The notes beneath the pieces were generated by a model, which did not search any database, was not told the origin of the DNA, and saw nothing but the letters and a program-made list of their open reading frames with translations. A DNA stretch of 64,000 nucleotides from Pseudomonadota bacterium. Lineage in GTDB: Bacteria; Pseudomonadota; Gammaproteobacteria; Steroidobacterales; Steroidobacteraceae. Shown here in pieces: positions 7,936 through 16,083 of the stretch; the first letter of the stretch is position 1; the number at the start of each line of letters is the position of its first letter. The translations under genes and the position numbers were made by a program. The stretch lies in contig JAEZFW010000065.1 in the NCBI GenBank assembly GCA_023417315.1, positions 1 through 64,000 on the forward strand, in the 5' to 3' direction.

Positions 7936-9345
7936 ATGTCTGTGGAAAGTGAGACGCTAACGAGCACTTCACGCGCGCGTTCAACGTGGGCGGATTCGCA
8001 CAACGAGCTTGCGAGCGCTGTCGAGTCTCGCAAGATCAGCGTGTTCGGTTTAGGTTATGTGGGTGCGGTCTCACTTGCGTGCCTGGCGCGCGATGGTCAC
8101 GAGATCGTCGGCGTAGACATCGACCCGAATAAGCTCGAGCTGCTACGCCGTGGACAAGCGCCCATCGTGGAAACCGGCATTCAGGAGCTGATGCGCGCGG
8201 TTACGCAAGCCGGCGGCGTGCGTGTAACCGACTCCGTTCGCGATGCCATTCTCGCCACGGATCTTTCGTTCGTGTGTGTGGGCACGCCAGCAAGCTCGAA
8301 CGGCAACCAAGATCTAGGTGCTATCACGCGCATCGCCGAGCAGATCGGTGCCATTCTTCCCGAGAAGGGGACGCGGCATGTCATCGTCATTCGTTCGACG
8401 GTCAAGCCGGGCACGGTCGAAGAGGTGATTCAACCCGCGATCGAAAGAAGCTCTGGGCTGAAAGCGGGTCGCGATTTCAGCTTGTGCTTTCAACCCGAGT
8501 TCTTGCGCGAAGGCACGTCCATCAACGATTACGATCATCCCCCGATGACGGTCATCGGCACCGAGGATCCTCATGCGGTGAGCTTGTTGAAGTCCGTGTT
8601 CGGACATCTGCCTTGCGAGTTCGTGCATACCTCGGTGCGAACTGCCGAAATGCTCAAGTACGCATGCAATGCGTTTCATGCCGTCAAGGTCACCTTCGCG
8701 AATGAGATCGGGCGCATCTCGCAGGCGATGGGAGTCGATCCGCATGAAGTGATGCGCATGCTGTGCATGGATCGCCAGCTCAATATCTCGCCCGCGTACT
8801 TGCGCCCAGGATTTGCGTTCGGCGGATCGTGTCTGCCGAAGGATCTCAAGGCGCTGCTCTACGCCGCAAAAACGAGGGACGTGGAGCTGCCGATGCTTGC
8901 AAACGTTCTGCCCAGCAACGTCACTCATATCGAGCACGCGATCGACGCTGTACTCTCGAGCGGCAAGCGCTCCGTCGGGATGATCGGCCTCAGCTTCAAG
9001 TCGGGAACCGACGATCTTCGCGAGAGCCCATTCGTCATCATGGCCGAGCGCTTCATCGGCAAGGGCCTGCAGCTCTGCATTTACGACCCGCAGGTCAATG
9101 TCGCGCGCTTGATCGGCGCCAACCGCAGGTTCATCGAGGAAAGCATTCCGCACATTGCTTCACTCATGAGCACGGAGCTCGAGAAGCTCATTCGTGATGC
9201 CGACGTTCTCGTCGTAGCGATGAAAACACCTGAGGTGATCGCCGCTCTCGAGGCGCACGCGCGGCCCGATCAGCTGCTGCTCGATATCGCTGTGCTGCCG
9301 AATCGCGACGCCTTACCTTCTCAGTATCAAGGTATGTGCTGGTAG
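7936..9345 (+). CDS. algD: GDP-mannose 6-dehydrogenase
   Basis: This enzyme oxidises GDP-mannose to GDP-mannuronate with NAD+, a cytosolic step giving an acidic sugar donor. The Rossmann motif FGLGYVGAVSLACLA is at about 37-51, the central dimerisation domain follows, and the catalytic Cys is Cys299 in FAFGGSCLPKDLKAL. The C terminus GMCW resembles the GICW end of Pseudomonas AlgD. The protein is 469 aa because of about 32 extra N-terminal residues. Start ATG 7936 is supported by a GGAG 7 bases upstream; the frame is open further upstream but crosses the promoter. No alginate polymerase genes are nearby, so the product probably feeds a different EPS. UDP-glucose dehydrogenase is a less likely alternative. 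Confidence 0.92.
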   Translation: MSVESETLTSTSRARSTWADSHNELASAVESRKISVFGLGYVGAVSLACLARDGHEIVGVDIDPNKLELLRRGQAPIVETGIQELMRAVTQAGGVRVTDSVRDAILATDLSFVCVGTPASSNGNQDLGAITRIAEQIGAILPEKGTRHVIVIRSTVKPGTVEEVIQPAIERSSGLKAGRDFSLCFQPEFLREGTSINDYDHPPMTVIGTEDPHAVSLLKSVFGHLPCEFVHTSVRTAEMLKYACNAFHAVKVTFANEIGRISQAMGVDPHEVMRMLCMDRQLNISPAYLRPGFAFGGSCLPKDLKALLYAAKTRDVELPMLANVLPSNVTHIEHAIDAVLSSGKRSVGMIGLSFKSGTDDLRESPFVIMAERFIGKGLQLCIYDPQVNVARLIGANRRFIEESIPHIASLMSTELEKLIRDADVLVVAMKTPEVIAALEAHARPDQLLLDIAVLPNRDALPSQYQGMCW

Positions 9346-9374
9346 CGCCCATGTCTCGAACGGAAGGTCAGACG

Positions 9375-10583
9375 ATGAGCTCGGTTGCGGCAGTCACGGG
9401 CGCGGGTCGGCGTGTGCTCATCATCGTGGAGAACTTGCCGTGCCCTTTCGACCGGCGAGTGTGGCAAGAAGCGCGCACGCTGCGAGCTGCGGGCTATGGC
9501 GTATCGATCATTTGCCCGAAGGGCAAAGGGTACGAGAAAAGCTATGAGCAGATCGATGGCATCTCGATCTACCGTCATCCTCAGCCATTCGAGGCCAGCG
9601 GTCCGCTGGGCTATCTCGCGGAATACTCGTGGGCTCTGGTTGCGGAGTTCTTTCTGTCGTTACGCGTGCTCTTCGAGCAGGGCTTCGATGCGATCCACGC
9701 CTGCAATCCACCCGATACCCTGTTTCTCATCGGCGGTTTCTACAAGTTCTTTGGCAAGAAGTTCCTCTTCGATCATCACGACATCAACCCGGAGCTCTAC
9801 GAGGCGAAGTTCCAGCGGCGAGATGTGTTCTACCGCCTGATGCTCGCCCTCGAGCGCCTGACCTTCAAGACCGCCGATGTCTCGGTCGCGACGAACGAGT
9901 CCTATCGACGTATCGCTATCGAGCGCGGCGGCTTGTCTCCATCGAAAGTATTCGTCGTGCGCAGCGGTCCGGATCTGAGCCGTCTCAAGATCCTTGCTCC
10001 TGTGCCCGAGCTCAAGAAGGGTCGCAGATTTCTCGTGGGCTATGTGGGGGTGATGGGACGCCAAGAGGGCATCGATGGCTTGCTCGAGTCCGTGCGGCAC
10101 ATCGTGTACGACCTCAATCGCACCGATATCCACTTCGGTTTGGTGGGTGGAGGGACGGAGCTCGCAGCCATGCAAGCGCTCGCTGCGCAATTGCGCGTCG
10201 CGGAGTACGTGACCTTCACGGGCCGTGTGCCAGACAACGAGCTGCTCGCAATGCTGAATACTGCAGATGTCTGTGTAAATCCGGACATCGCGAATGAGAT
10301 GAATGACAAGTCCACGATGAACAAGATCATGGAGTACATGGCACTCGGCAAGCCGATCGTGCAGTACGACCTGACCGAGGGTCGCGTGTCCGCGCAGGAA
10401 GCATCCTTGTACGCGGCTCGCAACGATCCGAAAGATCTTGCACGGAAGATCGTGGAGCTACTGGACGATGAGCCCCGGCGCCAGCGGATGGGTGAGATCG
10501 GTCTCGAGCGCGTCAAGACGACGCTCGCATGGGAGCACGAGGTGCCGCGTTTGCTCGCGGCGTACGAAGCCTTGTTCCGCTGA
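9375..10583 (+). CDS. Glycosyltransferase family 4 (GT-B) protein
   Basis: A 402-aa GT-B glycosyltransferase that should transfer a sugar during EPS repeat-unit assembly at the inner membrane face. The N-terminal half begins VLIIVENLPCPFDRRVWQEA, typical of GT4 enzymes. The C-terminal nucleotide-sugar half has VGYVGVMGRQEGIDGLLES, FTGRVPDNELLAML and MNKIMEYMALGKPIV. ATG 9375 is preferred because GGAAGG lies 7 bases upstream; ATG 9336 and 9351 are also in frame and would overlap or abut algD. It lies in the algD transcription unit, 29 bases after algD. The acceptor and donor cannot be read from sequence. Confidence 0.88.
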   Translation: MSSVAAVTGAGRRVLIIVENLPCPFDRRVWQEARTLRAAGYGVSIICPKGKGYEKSYEQIDGISIYRHPQPFEASGPLGYLAEYSWALVAEFFLSLRVLFEQGFDAIHACNPPDTLFLIGGFYKFFGKKFLFDHHDINPELYEAKFQRRDVFYRLMLALERLTFKTADVSVATNESYRRIAIERGGLSPSKVFVVRSGPDLSRLKILAPVPELKKGRRFLVGYVGVMGRQEGIDGLLESVRHIVYDLNRTDIHFGLVGGGTELAAMQALAAQLRVAEYVTFTGRVPDNELLAMLNTADVCVNPDIANEMNDKSTMNKIMEYMALGKPIVQYDLTEGRVSAQEASLYAARNDPKDLARKIVELLDDEPRRQRMGEIGLERVKTTLAWEHEVPRLLAAYEALFR

Positions 10584-10624
10584 GGTTAGCCCGGAGGTCC
10601 GCGACGGGCACGTGAAGGAGAGCA

Positions 10625-12088
10625 ATGCGATTCGTTGCACTCGCTGCAGGATTCGACGGGACGCTCGCGCGAGAAGGGCGCTACGATGAGCGCTGCATCG
10701 AAGCGTTGCGAGCGCTCGCCGCGACCGGCCGCAAGTTGATACTCGTGACCGCGCGTGAGCTGCGCGATCTGCTGGAAGTGTTCCCCTCGGCACGCGTCTT
10801 CGACTATGTCATCGCGGAGAACGGCGCGATTCTCCATCACCCCGCGACCAAACGATCGGAAATCCTCGGGCGGGCGCCGTCTGAAATCCTGCTGCAGGAG
10901 CTCGCGCGACGCGGCGTGCAGCCGCTTACGGTCGGCAGCTCTATCATCCGAACCTCACTCGCGAACGAGGGCGAGGTACGTGATGCCATCATCAAACTGC
11001 GTTTGGACTGCCAATTGGTCGCAAACGATGAATCGCTGATCATCTCGCCCGCCGAGGTCAGCAAAGCATCCGGCGTGAGGGAAGCTCTGCGGCAAGCTGG
11101 CATCTCCGCGCACAACCTCGTCGTGATCGGCGATGCGCAGAACGATATCGCTTTGTTCGATCTTGCTGAGCATGCAGTAGCCGTCGCCAATGCCGACGAA
11201 GCCGTGAAACTAGGGGCGGATCGCGTGACCAGCGGCGCTTACTGCGACGGGTTCCTGGAGCTTGCCCGCGATCTGATGGAAGGCGATCTCGCGTACGCGC
11301 TACCGAAAACGCAGGTACCGGTGGGGAAGCTAGAAGACGGCTCCGAGCTTTCTGTTGCGCCGTACTTCGATTCGCTGTTGATCTGCGGACCGCGAGGCAG
11401 CGGCAAAGAGGCTGTGTGCGCGCAGATCCTTCGGCAGATGCAATCGGGGGACTATCAATACTGCGTGATCGGCGCGGGAAGTAGCCGCCTGTTTGCCGCA
11501 GGTTCTGGGGTTCGAGTGTATGGAGATGCTCATGAAGCCCCACGTTTGAGCGAGATCATGAGCGCTCTCGAGCATCCAACCGCAAGCGCCATGCTCGATC
11601 TTGCGGGACTGCCCGCAGAATCGCGCTCCGTTTTCGTCGAAGCGTTGCTCGTGCAGCTGCAGGCGCTGCACGACCGTGTCGGGCGACCTCATGCCATCGT
11701 CGTGCAGGACGCCCACTGGCTCTTGGCGGGTCCCACTGTACCTGCATCGGCCACCCGCCTTTCCGAAATGACTCGCATCTACGTGAGCTCGGAACCCGAG
11801 CGCTTGCCTGGAGAAATCCTCGAAGGTGTCGTCGCGGTGGTAGCGCTCGGAAAGAACGCCAGCGTGCCCGGACAATTTGCCGATTTCGGCGTAACCGCGC
11901 CTTTACGATTACGAGGGCCGATCGATGCAGGCTCGAGCCATACCGCTCAAGCCTGGCTGCGCGCAGATCGGCGCTTGCGCTCTCATGCCACTGCCGAAGA
12001 GGCAGGATGCGTGGGCAACTCGCGTCCTCGCGATGAAGACTCCGCATCCTCAGCTGAGCGGGACGAGCTTTCCTCACTTTCCGGATAA
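10625..12088 (+). CDS. HAD-IIB / P-loop two-domain protein, catalytic motifs degraded
   Basis: A 487-aa protein with a Cof-like HAD fold (about 1-225) followed by a P-loop domain (about 245-440), a combination I recall from other bacteria. Normal HAD enzymes have DxDGT. Here it reads AAGFDGT, so the Asp nucleophile position is Gly9, although motif IV (GDAQND, 169-174) remains. The P-loop is GPRGSGKE (255-262), with Glu instead of Ser/Thr after Lys261. The expected DEAH-like Walker B reads VVQDAH (359-364). It is third in the algD unit and its last 106 bp overlap the convergent GT2 gene. I infer a non-catalytic or altered protein; its role is unknown. Confidence 0.75.
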   Translation: MRFVALAAGFDGTLAREGRYDERCIEALRALAATGRKLILVTARELRDLLEVFPSARVFDYVIAENGAILHHPATKRSEILGRAPSEILLQELARRGVQPLTVGSSIIRTSLANEGEVRDAIIKLRLDCQLVANDESLIISPAEVSKASGVREALRQAGISAHNLVVIGDAQNDIALFDLAEHAVAVANADEAVKLGADRVTSGAYCDGFLELARDLMEGDLAYALPKTQVPVGKLEDGSELSVAPYFDSLLICGPRGSGKEAVCAQILRQMQSGDYQYCVIGAGSSRLFAAGSGVRVYGDAHEAPRLSEIMSALEHPTASAMLDLAGLPAESRSVFVEALLVQLQALHDRVGRPHAIVVQDAHWLLAGPTVPASATRLSEMTRIYVSSEPERLPGEILEGVVAVVALGKNASVPGQFADFGVTAPLRLRGPIDAGSSHTAQAWLRADRRLRSHATAEEAGCVGNSRPRDEDSASSAERDELSSLSG

Positions 12089-13032
12089 TGAATCACCTGC
12101 TCGACGCGATAGTCCTTCAGGCCTCGCGCATGCGTGAAGATGATCAGCTCGCCTAAGAGGCCGAGTGCGAAGATCTGCATTCCCAGCACGATCAACAATG
12201 CCGCGAGCAATAGCGCGGGCCGGTCAGCAAGACTTTCCTGAAAAGCGATTCTCTCGATGCCCAGATACGTGATCAGCAGCGCACCGATACTGAACGTGAT
12301 GGCGCCGACCATGCCGAAGAATCGCAGAGGCTTCTTCGTGAAACGCACCAGGAAGAAGATACTGACTAGATCGAGAACATGATGCAGGTACTCGCGGGGG
12401 CGATAGACGCGCGAGTGGCGATCATGGGCAGACTGCTTGACAGCGACCTCAGCGACACGGAAGCCGAGCCGCGTCGCTAGAATCGCGATGAATCGATGCT
12501 GATCGCCATATAGATCCAGCTCCTCGAAGACCTGACGCCGCAGCGCTCGAACGCCGCAGCCCAGATCCCGGAATCGAGAGCCGGTGACGAAGTTCACCAT
12601 TCCGTGGAACGCTGCACGCCGCGCCCTTTCGAGAGCATTGCCTGCTCGTGGAAATCGATAGCCGAGTGCGACATCGGAATCGTCCAACGCTGCGACCAAT
12701 TTGCGCAGATCGCTGCCGTCGACTTGGTGATACGCCGGTAACGTCAAGATCGCATCGCCGCTCGCGCGCTCGAAGCCTGCCATGAGTGCGGCAGCTTCAC
12801 CGAAGCAGCGGGTGAGATTGACGACTGTCAGCGGCTCACCTTCCCGCAGCAACTCGTCGAGCGCGCGCGCGGAGTCCACGCGCGGTCCGTCGAGCACGAA
12901 AATAAACTCATATGGCAGGCCGATACTAGCGACTCCGGCTTTGTATTCCGCATAGAGCGTCCTCATGTTCGCTCGGCGTGCGCCGACGGGCACGATGATC
13001 GAAAGGCGAGAAGGAGAGTAGTGAGCTGTCAT
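11983..13032 (-). CDS. GT2 glycosyltransferase-like membrane protein lacking the DxD motif
   Basis: This 349-aa protein has the polyprenyl-phosphate glycosyltransferase layout: a GT-A domain at about 10-230 starting RLSIIVPVGARRANM, and two C-terminal membrane helices (FFGMVGAITFSIGALLITYL and LLLAALLIVLGMQIFALGLL). The usual VDDGS is reduced to VLDGPR. The metal-binding DGDLQ is replaced by PAYHQV. Its upstream neighbour keeps both, so this copy may be inactive or use another mechanism. The start ATG 13032 overlaps the neighbour's stop (ATGA). The C-terminal tail is Ser/Glu-rich and overlaps the convergent gene on the other strand. Confidence 0.8.
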   Translation of the reverse strand: MTAHYSPSRLSIIVPVGARRANMRTLYAEYKAGVASIGLPYEFIFVLDGPRVDSARALDELLREGEPLTVVNLTRCFGEAAALMAGFERASGDAILTLPAYHQVDGSDLRKLVAALDDSDVALGYRFPRAGNALERARRAAFHGMVNFVTGSRFRDLGCGVRALRRQVFEELDLYGDQHRFIAILATRLGFRVAEVAVKQSAHDRHSRVYRPREYLHHVLDLVSIFFLVRFTKKPLRFFGMVGAITFSIGALLITYLGIERIAFQESLADRPALLLAALLIVLGMQIFALGLLGELIIFTHARGLKDYRVEQVIHYPESEESSSRSAEDAESSSRGRELPTHPASSAVA

Positions 13033-14057
13033 AGTGAATCGCTTGTAGTTGCGCCAGTGTATGGACCGCGGACAGATTGAGTGAGCTTCAAGAATTCGCG
13101 ATCGCGAATGTCGCCGCGCGAATAGGTCAGTTCCGCCAAGGCGCCGCTGCACAGCAGCACCACTGCGGATGCGAGGAAGACGATGCCGGTGCCTGCAATC
13201 GGCATCGACATGTCGCTGCCGCGGGCAATCGCTAGAATCGAATGTGCGAACGCTGCGAACGAGACAATGAACAAGGGCAGCGAGAGCAGTGCGAACCAAC
13301 GCAGCGGCCTCGATGCAAACGTAGCAACGGTCTTGATCACCATCAGATCGAGAAGAACCTTGTAGATTCGCGACAATCCGTACTTGGACTTGCCGTAGCG
13401 ACGTGCATGGTGTCGCACCTTGATCTCCGCCACGCGCGGCCCAGCGATCGACGCCATGGCTGGAATGAAGCGGTGCATCTCTGAGTAAAGCGGGATGCGC
13501 TTGATGAGATCGCCGCGGAATGCCTTAAGCGAGCAGCCATTGTCGCGAATCGGCACGCCCGTGACTTTCCCGATGAGCCAGTTGGCGATGCGGGAGGGGA
13601 TCTTCCGCGACACCAATTTGTCTTGTCGGTTGTGGCGCCAACCGACGACGATGTCATAGCCCTGCTCGATCTTCTCGAGCAGCAAGCCAATGTCTGCTGG
13701 ATCGTTCTGCAGATCGCCGTCCATGGTCACGAGGACTTCGCCATGCGCGTGCTCGATTCCGGCTGCCATGGCGGGCGTTTGCCCATAGTTGCGTCGGAAT
13801 TTCACAAGCCGCAATCGCGAATCGATGCGTGCGATCTCATCGACGATCGCCACGGTGTCATCGGTGCTGCCGTCATCTACGAACACCATCTCGAACGGCC
13901 GACCGAGCTCACCGACGGCCTGGACGATCGCTGCGTAGAGCGGGCGCACGCTTTCCTGCTCGTTGTAGAGCGGCACGATCACCGATACTGCGGGTCTCAC
14001 TTTGCGAGACGCAGTCGGCTCATCCGCCGTTGTAACTATTGCAGAGGCCATCCTCAT
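13029..14057 (-). CDS. GT2 glycosyltransferase, polyprenyl-phosphate sugar transferase type
   Basis: A 342-aa DPM1/ArnC-like enzyme that should load a sugar onto undecaprenyl phosphate or a lipid acceptor at the inner membrane. The GT-A domain has VSVIVPLYNEQES, FVDDGSTDDT and the metal-binding TMDGDLQNDP, followed by the conserved DNGCSLKAFR. Two hydrophobic helices lie near residues 250-315 (RWFALLSLPLFIVSFAAFAH and GIVFLASAVVLLCSGALAEL). It precedes and overlaps the degenerate paralogue by 4 bases, so the two are co-translated. It is divergent from the export gene at 14274. Confidence 0.9.
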   Translation of the reverse strand: MRMASAIVTTADEPTASRKVRPAVSVIVPLYNEQESVRPLYAAIVQAVGELGRPFEMVFVDDGSTDDTVAIVDEIARIDSRLRLVKFRRNYGQTPAMAAGIEHAHGEVLVTMDGDLQNDPADIGLLLEKIEQGYDIVVGWRHNRQDKLVSRKIPSRIANWLIGKVTGVPIRDNGCSLKAFRGDLIKRIPLYSEMHRFIPAMASIAGPRVAEIKVRHHARRYGKSKYGLSRIYKVLLDLMVIKTVATFASRPLRWFALLSLPLFIVSFAAFAHSILAIARGSDMSMPIAGTGIVFLASAVVLLCSGALAELTYSRGDIRDREFLKLTQSVRGPYTGATTSDSL

Positions 14058-14182
14058 CTTTCCCGACGTTCTTACAACGTCTCGTTCGTTCGCGGTCCCA
14101 TGGATCGCAGCAGCGAGCTCGCGAGTCCTCGCATGGGGCTGTAGTCATAGCAACGACGCCCTTCGGCGACATGCATGAGTGT

Positions 14183-14197
14183 TGGCACACGACCTGC
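14183..14197 (+). promoter_or_regulatory. Sigma-54 promoter of the export operon
   Basis: TGGCACACGACCTGC has GG-N10-GC and a perfect -24 half (TGGCAC); the -12 half is CTGC rather than TTGC. It ends 76 bp before the polysaccharide export gene. Confidence 0.75.
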
Positions 14198-14221
14198 AAA
14201 GGACAGGCCAACATGAATCGA

Positions 14222-14249
14222 AGTGACTAGTGATTCGTGACTAGTGATT
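14222..14249. repeat. Four tandem heptads GTGACTA/GTGATTC
   Basis: Four 7-bp units start at 14222, 14229, 14236 and 14243, alternating GTGACTA with GTGATTC or GTGATTA. They lie in the leader between the sigma-54 element and the export gene. TGA and TAG occur in all three frames. No clear inverted partner is seen here, unlike the repeats at 6487, 47079 or 55583. Confidence 0.7.
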
Positions 14250-14273
14250 AGCCGGACAGTAGGAGAGATGTGA

Positions 14274-14825
14274 ATGTGGGCTAGACAGACTTTGATTGCC
14301 TTGGTGCTCGTGCTTGCTGCGCAGTCAGTGCACGCGCAGCAATCCGGCTACGTCGTGAAGCCAGGCGACATTCTAGAAATTTCCGTTTGGAAGGAACCTG
14401 ATTTACAACGCCAGGTCCTCGTGCGTCCCGACGGTGCCTTCTCCTTTCCACTCGTCGGGCAGGTCGATGCGCGCGGCAAGTCGGTCATGGAGTTGAACAA
14501 GACCGTAAGCGATCGCTTGAGCAAATACATCGCGGACGCCGTGGTCACCATCTCCGTGCAGCAGATCAACGGAAACAAGATCTACGTACTGGGTCAGGTC
14601 AACAAGCCGGGCGAGTTCATCGTGAATCCGAGCGTCAACGTGATGCAGGCGCTCAGCATGGCGGGAGGGATGACGCCCTTCGCTGCCTCGAACGAGATCA
14701 TCGTGCTGCGCGGGCAAGGTAAGGCCCAGACCGCGACCCCCTTTCGCTATGCGGATGTCGTTCGCGGGCGAAATCTGGAACAGAACATCGAGCTAGTTGC
14801 GGGAGACATCGTTGTTGTACCGTAA
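14274..14825 (+). CDS. Polysaccharide export protein (Wza/EpsE-like)
   Basis: A 183-aa secreted protein that should help form the periplasm-to-surface channel for the EPS. A signal peptide (about 1-22, ending VHAQQ) has no lipobox Cys, so it is probably not a lipoprotein like Wza. The Poly_export domain (YVVKPGDILEISVWKEPDL) is followed by an SLBB repeat (NKIYVLGQVNKPGEF). Its short length matches the small exporters found in Eps-type loci rather than full Wza (about 380 aa). It is the first gene of an operon with the barrel, chain-length and kinase genes. Confidence 0.88.
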   Translation: MWARQTLIALVLVLAAQSVHAQQSGYVVKPGDILEISVWKEPDLQRQVLVRPDGAFSFPLVGQVDARGKSVMELNKTVSDRLSKYIADAVVTISVQQINGNKIYVLGQVNKPGEFIVNPSVNVMQALSMAGGMTPFAASNEIIVLRGQGKAQTATPFRYADVVRGRNLEQNIELVAGDIVVVP

Positions 14826-14832
14826 AACAGAA

Positions 14833-16080
14833 GTGACTAGGGTATCCTGGGTCGGGCGTCGTCGAAGCGCGCGTGCACCGCGCGCGTTTGGTTCCACCCC
14901 GAGGCCTGCACCGTCCAGCCTGGCGGTCGCGATTGCGCTCGCGCTGACGAGCGGCAGCGCTGGCGCAGCGAATTGGGAAATCGCGCCGCGTGTCCTCGGT
15001 GGCTACTACTACAACGACAACTATCACCTGGAGCTACCGGGTGGGGAAGTGGAAGTCTCGGGTATCGAAGCAGATGCAGCGGTGACGTTCAGAACCGTCG
15101 ATCCGCGCACTACGATCGAGCTCACGCCGCGCGTGCGTGCGACCTACTTCCCTGACGAATCCGACGAAGACTCGACGGACTATTTCTTTTCCGCGTTGCT
15201 GCACGACGAGACGCCTCGCAGAAGAACGGGGGTCGGCGCTGATTTCTCTCAGGAGGACGTTTCGCGAAGCGAGTTTCCCGATTCCGGGATTGATGGCGGG
15301 CTCGGAGATCCCACGGATGTCGACTCAGGACGTGTCATCGAACGCAGTCGACGCGATCTGATACGCGTCGCTCCTTACTTCTCCTACGACTTCTCTCAAA
15401 GATTCGCATTGGATATCGATGCCCGATACGTAGACGCCTCATACGATCGTCGGCTCGAGGGCTTCCAAGAAGACTTCAGTGAGATCGGCTTGAGTATTGG
15501 GCCCGCCATCAAGCTCTCGCCTCGCTCCAGCTTGGCGATACGCGGTACCGTGTCGCAGTACGAGACCGACACCGAATCTGCAGACGGCTATGGAGCTCAT
15601 GCGGAATGGGGAGTCGACTATTCCCAAACATCCCGCTTCTACATTCGGCTCGGCGCCCAGCAAACCGAGTCCGACGACGGGGAGAGCGACACTGGCTTTA
15701 TCGGCGGAATCGGTGGACGTTGGCAAAGCGAGCGTAACCGGCTCTTCTTGGATCTAACTCGTACAGTAGGTCCGATTTCTTCGGGAACCATTGTCGAGCG
15801 TCACCAGTTGCGCTTTCGGCTGGACCACGACATCTCAGAGCGCGTGACCTCGGTGCTCGGAGCCCGCTTCAGCCGCAACGAGGCGATCGGGGATCAGAGC
15901 ACGCAGCCGACTCGCGAGTACGCATCGGCCGATGCAGGCATCGAGTGGCGCATACAACGTCAATGGGCGCTCACGGCGACTTACACCTACCGATGGCAGG
16001 AGTACGAGGATGAGCCGTCCGATGCGAGTGCAAACGGATTCATGATCGGTGTCATCTATGAGCCACGGCGAGCGAACTAA
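14833..16080 (+). CDS. Outer-membrane beta-barrel protein of the EPS locus (EpsL-like)
   Basis: The protein carries a cleavable hydrophobic segment (SLAVAIALALTSGSAGAA). It is then rich in short alternating Tyr/Phe/Arg strands such as GGYYYNDNYHLEL and ALTATYTYRWQEYED, ending in a terminal strand (FMIGVIYEP), as in outer-membrane barrels. EpsL-like barrels pair with short export proteins and probably form the outer-membrane pore. The frame is open from ATG 14797 inside the previous gene. I chose GTG 14833, just after its stop, but the true start is uncertain. The next gene starts 3 bases downstream. Confidence 0.72.
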   Translation: MTRVSWVGRRRSARAPRAFGSTPRPAPSSLAVAIALALTSGSAGAANWEIAPRVLGGYYYNDNYHLELPGGEVEVSGIEADAAVTFRTVDPRTTIELTPRVRATYFPDESDEDSTDYFFSALLHDETPRRRTGVGADFSQEDVSRSEFPDSGIDGGLGDPTDVDSGRVIERSRRDLIRVAPYFSYDFSQRFALDIDARYVDASYDRRLEGFQEDFSEIGLSIGPAIKLSPRSSLAIRGTVSQYETDTESADGYGAHAEWGVDYSQTSRFYIRLGAQQTESDDGESDTGFIGGIGGRWQSERNRLFLDLTRTVGPISSGTIVERHQLRFRLDHDISERVTSVLGARFSRNEAIGDQSTQPTREYASADAGIEWRIQRQWALTATYTYRWQEYEDEPSDASANGFMIGVIYEPRRAN

Positions 16081-16083
16081 CCG

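Noticed and set aside
8314..9153. Long open frame on the minus strand inside algD (about 279 residues).
   Set aside because: It is antisense to a clear AlgD; its composition (many Arg, Asp, His) is typical of a shadow frame in GC-rich DNA.
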